Shown piece after piece: positions 41,601 through 55,100 of a DNA stretch of 64,000 nucleotides. Each line of letters begins with the position of its first letter. Position 1 is the first letter of the stretch. Under the pieces are notes generated by a model. The model saw only the letters and a list, made by a program, of their open reading frames with translations. It had not been told where the DNA came from and made no database searches. Both the position numbers and the translations under genes were made by a program. The stretch is from Anseranas semipalmata (lineage: Eukaryota > Chordata > Aves > Anseriformes > Anseranatidae), in NCBI GenBank assembly GCA_013399115.1, contig VXAA01004224.1:274013-338012 (forward strand), in the 5' to 3' direction.

Positions 41601-43741
41601 TTGATTCTCTTAAAAAGATCATTAATTTTATACTTATAGGGCTGGAAAATGCTATTCTTCTGCATGGCCTACTGAAAAGATGAAACTCAATATGCACTGA
41701 ATTATGATCCTGCTCCGTTCACATTTGGATTTAATGAATTAAATGTAGGCTAAGTTTGCTTACAGCAACTTTATCATTGCTCTGATTTTACATTATAGCA
41801 CTCCTTTATACACTTGATGTTTTGCATACTTCAGCTGCATCCAGCTTGATTTTGGGGTGATATTCCTTCTCAAACATTTTATTCCCCCCAAAGAGAATTT
41901 ATAAAACAAAGACAATATTTCCAAAAGTAATTTTAAAATCAACTTACTCCTCAATCATAAAATTTACAGTACATGAATACAGCAGAATTCTCCTAAATGT
42001 TTGTTATATTTCAATTTGAAGTGAAAGCTTAATCATAACTAGACATACATGAATTCACTAACTAAATTAAATCATATGGATAACTACATAACTACTCTAT
42101 GCTAATGATACAAGATGCATTCAAATAACAATGACAGTAATGCCTTAGATCTGTAATTTTATACTTTCATTTACATACTGTAAAATAGGCTTTCTTTTGA
42201 AAATATTAAGAGGTACATAAGACAATTTCCCACCTACAAAGATATCCAATAAATTCTTTACTTCTTGTGAAAAAAGATATGGAAAAACATTCATTTTCCC
42301 CCCAAAAAATTTAAAACATTTGTTAATCAACTTTTCATTTAGCTGAATAAGCTTCACAAAATTTCCACAGAGATTCCATGTCAGCATTATATTTACTTGT
42401 TCTTAAATTTGAATTTAGGAAGTGATCCAATATTTTGTGAAAATGGTAGCCCATTCCAGTAGTAATCTGAAAAAAAAGTAATTAAGCTTTCTCTAGTCTT
42501 CTTATTCAGTGTTTGACCTATACAGGCCCCTCTGGAAACATATCAAATTTCCATTTGCTCAAAGTAACTTCTGAACTATTTCACCTTATGCTTTTTTTGA
42601 AAAAATAAACAACTTTCATTCACCACAACTTCAGTGATAAGAAGCTACTTTATAAGCGAAAACATCTGGAAATTCTTTGTCAACTAAACAGACTGGAAGA
42701 TGAATCCAAGTGGTCTGGGAAGGTATGCATCTACTACAGAACTGAAGAACCCTAACAGAAAGGGCTGTTTTTAAACATGAAAAAGAATGACAACAATTAC
42801 TTGCAGAGAAATCGTGCAAATCAGCAATAAAGAATTCTCAGGACAGAGGACTCCTCTTCTATTGCAAAGAATCAGAAAATGAACTATGCCAGAACAGTTT
42901 TCAAGAATGCAGTTTACTGTATAAAATACAGACACAAAGTTTCTCGTTGAACCCCTAATCCCTTGTTATATGTCCTCATCCTACACATAAATCAATGAAC
43001 TTCAAACAAAAAGAATCATGACTATCGCCTAAAGTATAATTACTTTCTGCAGGTATTTGTCATTTGAGCTTTTGGACTCATCCATGGCTTCTGTGAAATC
43101 AGAGAGTTGCAGCCAAAAATCAACATGACCCATCCCTTTTCTAGCACTTCCTCCACCAAAAAGATACTAATTCAAACCATTCTTTAGTTGTCTAATTCAG
43201 GTGACATTCTTAACAGAGAAATACAACTGAAGAATATTGAAGGAAGTAAGGAAGAGGGATTATAGCAGTGAAAAGATTGCACTAGTCAGGTAATTTTTTT
43301 TATCTTTCACTCTTGTTTATCACCAAACCCTTTACTTTGCAATGGGAAACAATACAGTGGTGGATCCAACAAAAGTGAACCTTATTATTGGATTCCTGGC
43401 CCAATATATTTATGCTCCTTTGCTTAGGCCACTAACATTCTTTATTATCATTTTTATTGCACATTTTAACGGTATTACTTCACTGAATGACTGTTCACTA
43501 CATGAAATTCATCCACAGTGCAGAAGGTCAAGTCAAGGCTGTCAATGACACTGGAGTCCTACTCACACCAATGACTAGGGGGCTGCTTTCAAACGTGGCT
43601 GGGGAGAGCAGCTCCCATCCAGTGTCATTAGCAGAGGGTCTCCACACTGGCTATGAGCAACCCAGAGTGGATGTCTGAATAGGCAACAAAGCCATCATAA
43701 CATGGATCCAGAGCACGGATCCTTGGTGGTTGACATCTGGC

Positions 43742-43770
43742 TCTGAAGGGCTGAAGATATTCCCTTCAGA
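43742..43770. repeat. Perfect 9-bp hairpin
   Basis: TCTGAAGGG and CCCTTCAGA flank an 11-base loop. No function assigned. Confidence 0.8.
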
Positions 43771-44193
43771 CATTTCAGACGTATGTTAAAATAGCACAAT
43801 TCAGTATGGCACAGGGAAACCACACATCAACCAGATTTGCTCAGTACATGTAAATTCCCATTTGCTTTTCCCTCTCCCACCCTTTAGTACTCCGAAGAGC
43901 ACTCAAGTTTTGTAAAGGAAGAACAGACTCCAACCTTCATGAGCAAAACTAGATTATGTCTTTGTATTGATAAAATCAGAAAATAAAAACACTTCATAGC
44001 CAGACTGACAATTGAAAAGGGTAAGATGAAAAAGATTCCTGTCTGAATTTGAACTAGAAAAAGGTTCCAGAGTTTGGTGAAGGGATGCATCTGGGCTATT
44101 TGTTGCTCTTTTACATTAGTCTTATGTAAAGGAGGGTATTCCTCCCTCCTTCAAATTCTATTTTAGTAGTAATCTTTTTCTTTTTTTCTTTTT

Positions 44194-44194
44194 N
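44194..44194. other. Single ambiguous base (N)
   Basis: One unresolved base inside a T-rich tract, probably low base quality. Confidence 0.99.
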
Positions 44195-46947
44195 ATCTTG
44201 ATCTCCATTGATGAAAGGAAAAGTTGTAAGTGTAAGAAGAATACTGGCCAAAGACTAGAATCTGTCCTCCAAAAACCTAAACAGATATATATGATAAGCA
44301 GTTAGTAAATAAGGATTCTTCTAGCAATTAAAACATACGAAATGGAACACAGAAAAAAGAATAAATGACATTTACATGAATTTAGTTGGAGAGTTCTTGG
44401 TATGAAAGAAAGCAGATCTCACCAAAGTTGATAAATTTTAATTCTCAAGTCAGGTCATTAGAATCTTTTAATTGCTAAATTGTTTGCTGTTATCTTGATA
44501 GGTTATCACCAGAAACAACTATCTGATACTGAAAATTCTAGTACACTAATTTTATACAAAATTAAGTATTAGCATATAAGTTGCTGGCTTCAGAATAATA
44601 ACAGAGCTACTTCTATTTTAAAAGAAAAAATATCAAATTAGGATTCACAAAAGCTTTTAGTCTCTATTGGAAACAAGAAAACTGATTTGTTGTTGTTTGC
44701 ACTACTTCAAGCAAACAACATTGCTCACACTTGACCACTTATCTTTTAAGTCCTTCAGTTTTGGGAAGCAAGGCCTCTAAAGTGGCCTAAAGTCAGCCTG
44801 CATCAAGGACCTTTGTTACAAATAAAGTGGTTGAAAACAGATGGTTACAGAACTCAAAATCCTAAAAAATAAAGAGCAGCAAAGCACAGTTAACACTGCA
44901 CAATTCATTAAGATTCTCACGATAAAGGAAGAAAACCGCAGATGACCCATAGACCGAGATGCTGACGAATGATCTGCTCACAAACAGCAGGAACCATTGA
45001 GAAGCCTGCTGCTCACACTCCCTACACAGAGAGCAAAGCACGGCACACTGTGAGGTGGTGAGGTTTCAGCTGGTGAGAGTAGAAGAGTTAAGGAAAAAAG
45101 AAAGGAGTCACTGCTGGAAAGGTCCCAGTGGTAAACAAAGTAAATCAGAATGCGAACGCTGCTGCTGCAATGCACAGTTTGCAGCAGGAGCAAACTTCTG
45201 AAGGGGAATGTGAAGGTGGCCCTCCCACTGGGCTATCTAACTGCTCTACGGATTCAGCTATCTTTGTCACAAGCCACAAGGGGACACAGCCCACAAAGTC
45301 AGGAGCCCGTGTCACACCAACTTCATAGTGAAAAGGAAATGCAGAAGTTCAAAAAGTGAGGCTTGCATTTTTGACAGCAAAGTTAATAAAGAAGGCTTTG
45401 AGTTTTCCCATTTTTTTCTGATTGTATGTTATACCTCCTAATCAGAAACAAGGTTTCTCATTCCTAGTCTTTGACTTAAGTCGATTGCTTTTCTGTTTTA
45501 AAGTTTTTGAATAATATTTCATAAGATTTTTGACTTTACCTTATTCAATCTATTCTCTTGTCTGCAGCACAATCCCATAAGAACCTCAGCAAAAAAGAAA
45601 TATTAATAAGAATAGCATACCCTTTGCTATTTGCCCAGTACAAGGAAAAATAAGTGTAACTGAACAGTCTTGGTATTCAAAGATAGTTACCTGCTTTGTA
45701 TAAACCCAAGCTCAGGAGTTATTCTTAATACTTAATGCCTTAACGTTTAAGTGACATAGACTGTATGGTCATCATGAAATCCACATAGTGCGATTCATTT
45801 CACCAGCTAAGGAATTTTCCAGATACAAATAAATAAGGAATTTGCTCTTCCCAGGCTTGGTAAACAGGCTTGGTTAGGGTAGAATCAGAACATAAAAGCT
45901 TCTGTCTCCAGTCCCTTTGTTCCGACCTTCTGGCCACACAGCCCATGCTACCTCACACCCATACTCTTCCTTCCCTGTTGCTTCTCTACCCCTTCACCTG
46001 CGATGCTGGGGGGTGCAGAGCTCCCCAGGAGTGCTCCTGTCTCCTAACCTAACAGTGAGAGGTAAAAGCAGCAGCATACTGCAGGGTTGTAAGATGAGCA
46101 GGAGCTTTGCAGGCCTGTTCCTCCCCTCCCTGCCCTGGTGGGAATCCTGCAGAGCATTGCTTGCCCACAGCAATTTTCCTACTAGAGAAAAGTAGCAAAG
46201 GGGGCCCAAATGACTTTGAAAGATAAAGGAATTTACAAAAGTAAACAAGAAAAATAAGCATAACTATTCACTCTTGCCTAGTCCATTAATGCCAGACCCC
46301 TTGATTATATTGGAGGTGTTACTGTTTGAACAAACTGAAGGATTAGAAATCAGACTCCAAATGTGCCATGTTAAAATGGGCTTGCATGAGCTGTAATGCT
46401 CATGCTGCTGCAAAACACTAGAAGTGTTTAGCAGTCCCATTTAAAGTGAGTGTCAGATTTGGACTGTGGTGCAGCTAGGAAAGATTTACTGTATGTTAAA
46501 ATTGTTGCATGTTAATAATTGTTAGCAGCAATAGCACTACATTTTCATCATCCTTTTTCAGAGTTAGTATATCTTGGAGAGACACAGTGCACTTTACCTC
46601 TGCTGCTCGGGAATCTAGGACTGACTCATATATGAGCTTATATTTTCAGTTACCTTCAAAATCAATAGAGACAAAAGCACAGAAGAATGCTTAGGCCTCC
46701 CCTGTCTGTAAACTTTCCTTGGTTTGACTTAAAAATATACCTTTACTGAATTTAACCAAACAAGTATAAGCTAGAGCCTAGCTATCTAAATGAAACTGAA
46801 GTAAATCACTCACAAATATGTGTGCGTGCAACCCCCACAACAAGCAGCAGCCAGCTTGTATCCCTCATGGCTGCAGACAGCTCGAGGCTGACTGCCGTTG
46901 GCCAGGGACATTGTGACAAAAAGGTGGAAGGGCTGGGGGCAGTGACT

Positions 46948-47133
46948 GCTCCCAGAAAGGGCTATCTGTCACACAAACCAGTGCCAGTCTAAATTGGGCT
47001 GAAACCTGTCAGGGATGTTTTGTAGTCTGGGCAATGGGTTGTATCCACGTTCACAGGATACCTGGTAGGACCATTATATAATGTGTAATTAATTCAGTAA
47101 AAAGCTGCGTGCAGACATGGCCTTAGCTCCCAA
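46948..47133. mobile_element. Candidate hAT-like MITE with 8-bp flanking repeats
   Basis: A 170-bp block (46956-47125) is bounded by GCTCCCAG on the left and GCTCCCAA on the right, an 8-bp direct repeat with one mismatch, the target-site size of hAT transposons. The block begins AAAGGGCTATCTGTCACAC and ends GCGTGCAGACATGGCCTTA. The complement of the right end begins TAAGGCCATGTCTGCACGC, roughly like the left end and like the 'GGGC..TGTCTACAC' termini I recall from reptile and bird non-autonomous hAT elements. No coding capacity. The inverted-repeat match is loose, so this is a suggestion, not a firm call. Confidence 0.35.
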
Positions 47134-48708
47134 AGCACATTCCGCGTGTGGGGTGAGTGTCACAGCCATGGAACAGTGCTACGTGCTATGTACTGAGTAA
47201 AAAGTTGCCTTCAAGACCTCCTGGAATTCTTTCTAAGAGAAAGTAACACTATAGCTAAAATGACCTCCATCTTTCAGACTTCAAGTCGTATACTTGCAAG
47301 ACAGAATTTTAAAAGGTGCTGACTACAGCTACTGATCTTGTCCACTTCCCTTTTTTCTGTGCACCTATGACGCATATGGAACAGAAAGTAACCCTGGTCT
47401 CTACTGACACTCTTCTCTCAGAGTCATCAGGAATATGGGTGAAATACAGTGTAACAAAGATAGAGGTAGTGTTAAAAAGGAAATTGGTTAGGCATCTTCT
47501 TGCCCCAGTTAGGCCAACAAAAAGAATTTTTAAAAAGGCAAGATTTTTATTTCTTCGATTCATGTAAGTGAAAATAACCACCTAGAAACATGACCAATTT
47601 CAACTGTCATGTCTTTCAAACAGAAATTTTGGTAGAGAAAAGCAAAAGTGAATCACCGAGACAATGATGTATTCATTAAGTGAAATATTAATTTAAATGT
47701 CCTTTTTCAAAGAAATCTCATGATTTTTAATATGACATAGCCATGAATATCATAACTATAAAAATATCATGGAGTGGATGTTGCAGAACATTCTTCAGTA
47801 AAGACTGACAAGAAGAGTAAACAGCTGTCAGAGGCTGACTAGAAGACTTCTAATGTTCCTCACAGACCTGTATTTCAACGATTCTAAGAAAAACTGACTT
47901 CTTCAGACTCCTTTGAAAACTTTTGCCTAAGAGTCAACAGATATTATGCAAGACAACTGTCTATTTTCAAAAATCTCAGTTTGATTATGGAATTACCATT
48001 AACAGACTTAAGAAGTAGTTATCTCTATAAATCTACTGTCTCAAAACAATTCAACCAGCTTGCATCTTGGCTTTGATCTACTGAATAGCTGAACTACTGA
48101 ACACAGCATTACCATAGTTCTATTACCATGGTCTCTCATGTTGACAATATTAAGTGTTTAAGTAATTATCTTAAAACGCTTGTAAACCAATAGTTAATAC
48201 ACATGCATCTATAGTGATCCGGGCATATCTTGAAATATTGGCATTTTACTATGCCTGCAGGCAGTTTTACCACCAAGGTGCTAAATAATTCCATTCCAGT
48301 ATGATTATATATTCAACTTGCTCTGTTCTTTGATTTGTTTCTTTTAATCACTAACTTAAGCTAATGTAATGTTTCTCAACATCGCAGTTACTTTCTTCTT
48401 CTTAAATATTTACAATGGAAGCATAAGACCTTGCTTCTAAACAAGACACTAAACAGGGTTGTTAATTAGAAAAGTAATTTAAGACACAAGTGGATACAAA
48501 AATGTCTCACAGGCGCGCAGAGAAAAATCTTTGTACACTAACACTATTTAATTAACATAAAGAGTCTTGTTTTGTAATTCACAGTTATGCTTACTAAAGG
48601 CAAAGCAAACATCTAGTTTGGTCACTGAACAGAGAATTGTAGTAGGAGTCAAGGATAATGCACATTGTCACAACGCATCGAATTTCTTGGAAAACGAGCA
48701 GAACTTAC

Positions 48709-48811
48709 AGAAAATGATGAGCCATCCTTTGAAACTGCAACAGGGTAAATTCCATCTCCTAGATGCACAGAAAGCTCCCAGCTACTTCTCTTTGATTTAG
48801 CAATAGGAATT
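48709..48811 (-). CDS. PCCA: PCCA coding exon equivalent to human exon 19 (BT domain)
   Basis: Internal coding exon of the alpha subunit of mitochondrial propionyl-CoA carboxylase, which carboxylates propionyl-CoA to methylmalonyl-CoA in the breakdown of Val, Ile, Met, Thr and odd-chain fatty acids. On the minus strand a pyrimidine-rich tract ending in TTTTTTAG is followed by one base completing a codon and 34 open codons, then TCT|GTAAGT, a strong donor. The peptide contains SSWELSVHLGDG and ends KDGSSFS, aligning with human residues 549-582 (NWELSVKLHDK...NGSVFS) at about 15 of 34 positions as I recall the human protein. Length (103 bp) and phases (intron 18 phase 2, intron 19 phase 0) match human. 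It begins the biotin-transfer domain between the biotin carboxylase and the biotinyl (BCCP) domains. Divergence is high, but frame and splice sites are intact, so I read it as functional rather than a pseudogene. Confidence 0.93.
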
Positions 48812-48847
48812 CTAAAAAAGAAACAGACAGAAGAAGAATTTTTAACA
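48812..48847 (-). promoter_or_regulatory. PCCA: Acceptor, pyrimidine tract and possible branch point of PCCA intron 18
   Basis: Read on the minus strand, a near-continuous pyrimidine run (CTTCTTCTGTCTG then TTTCTTTTTT) ends in AG at the exon 19 boundary. A TGTTAAA motif about 30-36 bases upstream is a plausible branch site. The branch point is inferred from consensus only. Confidence 0.6.
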
Positions 48848-51412
48848 GAGATTTCATGCTTCTGCCATTTTAACCAGAAGCGCTTTCCTCATAGGATGGC
48901 CATGAAGGATATAAAACATCATTAATCTATAGACACAGTTGGAGATCATACTTGAAAAAAATATTGGATACATTTTTCTGTCAAATGGTGTATGAGGAGA
49001 AAATACACTCTACTTTCTTTCTAGACTTGCCTTGACACACTGGGTATGCTGATAGAGTTATAGGAGGCTCTTGAATACAGCCAGCACTTGCTGCAGAATT
49101 AGTTCAAACAGGATAAAAAGCAGATGAGAAAGTGGGTTGGCAGAAGAATAGCAACAGTGATAGCTGCAGCATTCTTTCTAAGGGCAAAATATAATCACTA
49201 TTCCCTTCACCTCATTCTCAGTAAACCTTAATTAAAGTCCAATTAGACACAAAAGATTCAGCCAAACCAGTAATACACATAATTTTATAATTAATGTACA
49301 TTTTACAGCACTTCATCCATAGAGTCCTTCAAGCAAACTGAAAAATAATGGTATATCACAATCCATATGCAGGATTATACCTATTCCTGCAGCAGCCTGT
49401 GGCTGCACCAGTTATCAGGTAATACAAGAACCATGAATCTTTTCAGCTTCAGCTTAAAGCTCACCTGACAACACGGAAATCAGACCTGAAACATTATTCT
49501 TGCTAATTCAGAGTGAAATAAGTAATTTTCAGCTATTTTATTTTAAATGTGTATGTGTAACTTTGATTTCCTTCCTCATCCTAGCTTCCCGAGTCTCTTC
49601 AGCTTTGTTGTTACAACTTGTGTCCTAAAGGTACACTTCAACCTTTTCTGATGAGTGGTAACCATGTACTAGCATCAGCAATCACCACTGTAGCCTACTG
49701 AGAAGGTATGCAGATGGAGTTTAAACTCCATTAAAACAAAGGCACATTATTTTGGTATAGCTTTTCTTTCACACTGACTTTTACATGTGTTCAGATTCTC
49801 TGTAAGAAATGTACAGAGACAATAAGTTTGTCACCTTTGTATCCCCTCTTAAGGTATCACTTCTGCTAGAATGCTCATCTCTTGTAGACTGTAGTGCTTA
49901 CCACCCTATTTCAGTGCAGCCTTCAGAATCTTAAAACTTGGAAATGCATTTTTCTGGATTGTGTCACATGCAGTCTGCTAAGGATGAGTGAACCGCATCT
50001 CCCCCAAAGGAAGTGCTCAGCAGGTCTTTGGAATCAACAGGGAGAAGCACCTGAGAGACTTCCAGAGGCCACAGGAGAAGCTTTCTGCCTGAGCCAAGGA
50101 TAACATACTCGCTTGCAATTCCTTTAGGAAGGTTGGGTTTTTTAAACATCTAAAATCTAGGCAAATACAAGTTTGGGTACCTAATCAGGCAAGGAGTTTC
50201 AAAAAATTGTGCTCTGCAATGTGACCGAAAAGGGAAAAATCAAAACATTAAATGTATTAGCTAGACTAATAGATGCATTTATCATCAGTTATTCTGGGTC
50301 CAAGCCAAGTAAAGTCTACACCAGCCTTCACCAAACATCTTAGCTCACCTCTAACTAACACTACCCACAAAGTTCATTAGTAACAGATACTGAAAATAGC
50401 CTGTTCCCATACTAATGATGCCAGGCATTACCTTCTGCATTTAATATACAGAGACAATTGTCAAAACAACAAATTTGAGGAAATGTCTATGGCTTATTGG
50501 GTGCAATGACATTTCTCAGCACCTCATCTTAAAATTCCTTTATGTCACCAAAACATTTACACTGGCTGATAGGAAACATTACAGACACTGGAGTTCCTGA
50601 AGAAGAGGAACTGAGGAATTTCCTTGACAGGTAGCAGGCAGAGATATTTTCATTGCACTTCCTGGCATCAGAGCACCAGTAAGGAAGAATGTAGTGGCTT
50701 ATTGGCAGAACCTAGCTAAATTTTAGATGGTGTTCTATTGCAATAACCAACAGGATTTAGCAGCTTTTAGCAACTTCATATTTCGTGTATAAGAGGTAAG
50801 ACCTCATCTCAAACACTGCTTAGTAGATCTGCTTCACTGGTGGCATGAGATTCGTTATAACCCTGCTGCCATGGCCCTGCTTCATATTGCATTTGACTGG
50901 AAGTGACCTCATGAGTTTGGCTGCTGGCCATCAAAGGAAAGACAGTCTTGTTCTCCAGCAGGGATTATTTTTGTTCGGTCCTGTCTTGCTGAGCTTTGTC
51001 AAGTGTATCTCCAAACAGGATGCATGCCTCTTGAAAGGCATGACTATGATCACTGCTTTGCCGGGGTTTCAAACCGCCCCACAGGCATATAATTCCTCTC
51101 TGCAACACTGGTGGTCAGGAGGGCAAGGTCCAGAGCTGTATCTAATACCAAAGTCCACTGCAAGTTGTACGTCCCTCCTGGAATTGCAGGATCCTCTTGC
51201 ATTTTTCAGCTTTGCCAATCAGATCCCTGTGGCTTTTTAACTGTAATCTACAGTTATATTGACTAAGATGGATACGTACACTAGCTCATAAGAATTTTGC
51301 TTTTTCTTCTTTAAATCAAATTCCTTTCAATACATTATTTTGTAGTACTAGACTCCATTTTAATGAGATTGGGAGATTTGTTGGTTTTGGTTTGCTAGGT
51401 TTGTTTTTGTGT

Positions 51413-51428
51413 TTATTATTATTATTAT
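51413..51428. repeat. (TTA)n short tandem repeat
   Basis: About five ATT/TTA units, followed by ATGATGATT. Confidence 0.85.
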
Positions 51429-52070
51429 GATGATTATTTGTAAGTACCACAATGTTCAAAAGTAAGGATCAAAGTCCAATCCAAGTTTCTTGGATGTCGA
51501 CAAGTTGAATCAAGTCTGTGAACTACTTTAGAAATGCTGAAGTTTCTATCAGGCTAAGAAAGGGGGGTTTGGTGTTTTGTTTATGGTTTGTTTTTCTGAT
51601 GTATGAGAAGTCCAAGTGCAGGGGAAATAACCACTCTGTTCTCAGGCAAGTGTGCTTCCTTAGCTGAGAACTCTTCTAAGCCCTCCAAAGAAAACTCCCA
51701 AATTTCTGGCTATTTTCAAAGATGTGTAACTTTAAAAATTCTACATACTGAGCTGAAATCTGAGATACTCTATTTACAGAAAAAAAAATACTGGAAGACA
51801 AAATAATGTCATTTTTACCATCATTAAATATTCAAAATATTTAAGGTGCTTTCACTCCAACCTCAGATTCAGAATCACAGGGTTCAATGTGCCCTCTCTT
51901 TCTTCTTCCAGTTCTAGCATATGAAACATCAAAGAAATTACTTTATGTGTGGAGATCATTGGCTGCAGGAAGAAACACAAGCTTAGCAGCAAGATGAGTG
52001 CTGGGTGAACAGGAAGCAGGGCCACAGAGAGCCATGTGCTGTTTTCCCTTGCTAGTATTATACACAAGGA

Positions 52071-52259
52071 GAGGCAGAGAGCAAACGGAGCACTGCGGCT
52101 GTGCTGACAGGGCAAGGGAGAGAGAAGGGCATAATGAACTGCATACAGTCTTCTCTGACCTGCCTTCCAGAGGGATGTATCACGAGCAATAGGGGCACGT
52201 ACTAAGAGAAAGGTGGGTGGCATGGCTCTAAGTCATAAAGGCATTACTCTAAACCATGT
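52071..52259. repeat. Copy A of a ~190-bp duplicated segment
   Basis: Shares extended similarity with 55710-55902 in the same orientation. Blocks include GAGAGAAGGGC, ACAGTCTTCTCTGACCTGCC, AGGGGCACGTACTA and AAGTCATAAAGGCATTACTC. There are scattered substitutions and a 4-base length difference near ACTGCAT/ACTCCTTCCAC. Sequences outside the segment do not match. I do not recognise it as a known family. Confidence 0.85.
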
Positions 52260-53522
52260 CAATCATAAAAATATGTAAATCGTGTGAGAAGCAAAACAGC
52301 ACCATTTGCCTGCTTATTTATTTATTTTCAATCTCCATCACTATTTGTTCAACTGCAGATGATGTCATGGTCTCAATTTATTTCATGCACAGCATAGAGT
52401 ATTACGTCCCTTTTACCCTCAACTGCCATGACAGAAAAAGGAGAGATACTTTATAATAATGCAGCAATTACAACTCCTGCTTTCTTTGCAAATTTTCACT
52501 GAGGGAAGCAGACAACGGCTAAAAATTTTAGATCAACACACACTTACTCTGCTCATGGAAAACAGACGCTAGTTAAACTATTATCTATTCCAGTCAAAAA
52601 CAAATAACGAAAGAAACGGACATTCACAAAAGCGAGTCAAGTAATAACTCTGCCCCAGTCTGTCCATTTTGATTGTCATCAACCAATCGGATAGAAGGAA
52701 CTCAATAAAACTACAATTTGCTGCAGTTTGTGGCAAATAAACTCCTCTCTCCCAATTACTGATGATGATGTAATGAGCTATGATAAATGTCACCAGCTCC
52801 TAAAGAGTCAGGAAATAGCATATGGATTTTTTTTTTCCCTTCCAATTCAAAATGTGAGTTCTAATGCTGGGGAAAACTTACAAATTCTCTTTACTTCTGA
52901 TATTTTTGCTGCATAATACTTTAGGTAAAGGCAGAGAAATCCCAAACTATCATAACAAACTCTCCAGTTATGAAAGATTATAAGCATTTGAAGACCAAAT
53001 TATATGACACTCCATAAAGCTGCTTTTCAATTGTGCAATTACCTATTCAGCAGTTAAATAAAAGTGAAATATTGACTTAAAACAATGTTAATGGTCAAAG
53101 AATCATTAAGAAATCCTTCATCATAACTTTCACAGCAGGTGGCCTGTAAAATGATCAAGAATAATGTGCTGGATTCTGTAGCCACCAAGGTCAGTTTCTG
53201 CATACAAATCTTTGCAGGGGGAGAAAAAAAGACCTTCAGAAAGTGGGCCATTCATCTGAACCAAGTTCAGAGAATTTCCAGCACTGTGAAAAGATATGTT
53301 ATGCAAGCACATAGATGTATTCAGTGGGGGTAGACTGAACCAGCTACATGGAGACTACAAAGGAGCCCTCCCATGGCTCATGAATAAGTCGAGGAAATGA
53401 TCAGAAAAAAATGGAGAGATGTTTAGACAGATGGCCCACTTAAAATGCCTGGGACAGGGCATAAGCAATTTTAATGAAACTTTAGATCTACCATATAAAT
53501 TGTTTCTTATTTTCTCCTTACT

Positions 53523-53541
53523 CCCCCCCCCCAAAAAAAAA
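53523..53541. repeat. C10-A9 homopolymer pair
   Basis: Ten C residues followed directly by nine A residues. The length may be unreliable in the assembly. Confidence 0.9.
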
Positions 53542-55100
53542 CTCAAGAAAGGCAAATAGAAATTTAACAACTCAAACAGAAGTCTATCTTGTGATGTAAA
53601 AAAAGGGAAAAAAGGAAGTAAATCACATACTTTTGAGCATTATTGGTTTAATAAGTTCATATACAAAGAAATATCCTTCACAGAACCTTCAACTATCAGA
53701 TGAATATAAAAGCAGGGAATGGATAGATTAAAAGAATTCTAAACAGAAGTGTACTGCCAAACAAAACAAAAATCTAAGCTTTACTATCTGAGTACTTTCA
53801 ACACTTTCCAACATAAAAGTTCATCGTTGCACGGAGAAGATAAAAGCAGCACTTTCACAGGATTATTTTAAGAACTAAAAATTATGTGAAAGGAACCTAA
53901 GAATCTGGGAATATTTTATTCAGCAATTTGAAATATTTTCCACATATATTCACACACATTTCTGCATATATTCAGACTGATGCATCTATACCTAAAAATG
54001 GGTTTCCCTTCTTTCTGCTTTATGTATGCATTATGTATACATATACTCCTTTCACCAAGAGTATGAAAATATACCATCAGAGTAAATTATAGTTCTGCAT
54101 GTGTTATACAAAATAACAACCTCTACGAGCCTGTGTGCCAGCTATCAGACAAAGGCTGAATTACTCAATGGTTATGTCAAAATTGTTTTATATTACATTT
54201 TCTTACATATTAAATTTAGATCAATAACAAATATGCATACTTATAGCCATGTACAATATCTGAATAGTGACCACCAGAAGAAATACAATTACATGGGAGG
54301 TAAACTATAAAATAGAAAGCATTGTTCTAAAAGAATGTTATGGAGTGAACTGTGCTTTGATTCAAAGCAATGCACTTCTGGATGCTACCTTTTCCTTTAA
54401 CAGAAGCCTTTTTGGGGATTGGCATAAAGGCCTGCAATCCAACGTCCACTGAAAACCTCCAGCGCCTTCATCAGCGAATCCCAGATCAAGGCTAAGTAAT
54501 GAAATGGTTAAACCCAGATCCTCTAAATCCAGGGTGAATTTAGTTACCCAGATCTAAGTGTGTGGCTCAACCACTTTTGACTTCATTTAACTCGCAAGTA
54601 ACCCTGCAGACAACCTGAGCTCACCCTAGCTTACCCTCTCTCACTTTGAAGGTCTCTAAGCGTGCAGGGCTTGGGTCCTGCAAACAGCGTCACCCCGGCT
54701 CGCCTGCTTTACAGCTAGCTTCCTGATCAGCCTAGCAGGCATCCAGGAACCAGGGGCTCCTCTGCCAACGTTGTCTCCATAGCCTTAAGGAGAAGAGGTG
54801 TGCTCTAAGCACGCAGGCTAACATCAACAAATTCTAAGCCTCTTGAAAAATCTTTTATGGCTCTTAGCTTTAAATCTATCAGGACAAGGAAGCAGGATTT
54901 ATGCTATTGCCCATCTTGCTATAACAAATTCATGCTTGCGGTACATGCACCCAGAGAATGAAAGATTTGGGTTATCAGTCTCTCTCAGCCTGTGAGGGTT
55001 CGAATCTACCTCTCATCTCCCAAGAGCAAGAAGCCAGTGTCCAAGCAGGCATTGCTGGAACTCACCGTCCTGCCCTGCTGATGGGAGGAAGGAATGAGAG

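Larger units (their letters stand above)
11193..48708 (-). other. PCCA: PCCA intron 19, complete (about 37.5 kb)
   Basis: The complete intron between the two recognised exons, with donor GTAAGT at 48708 and acceptor CAG ending at 11193 on the minus strand. Named contents are listed separately: LTR fragment and CR1 relic (15.1-16.7 kb), hairpin (24.95 kb), three CR1 3' ends (26.7-29.3 kb), purine-rich tract (35 kb), MITE candidate (47 kb), short tandem repeats and one ambiguous base (44194). Stretches such as 17-24.9 kb, 29.3-34.2 kb, 36-43 kb and 47.2-48.7 kb show no gene, no repeat I recognise and only short frames. No nested gene was identified. Confidence 0.88.

Noticed and set aside
50845..51240. 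Plus-strand frame of 131 codons
   Set aside because: No recognisable domain, antisense to PCCA and no splice or retrocopy signature; treated as chance.
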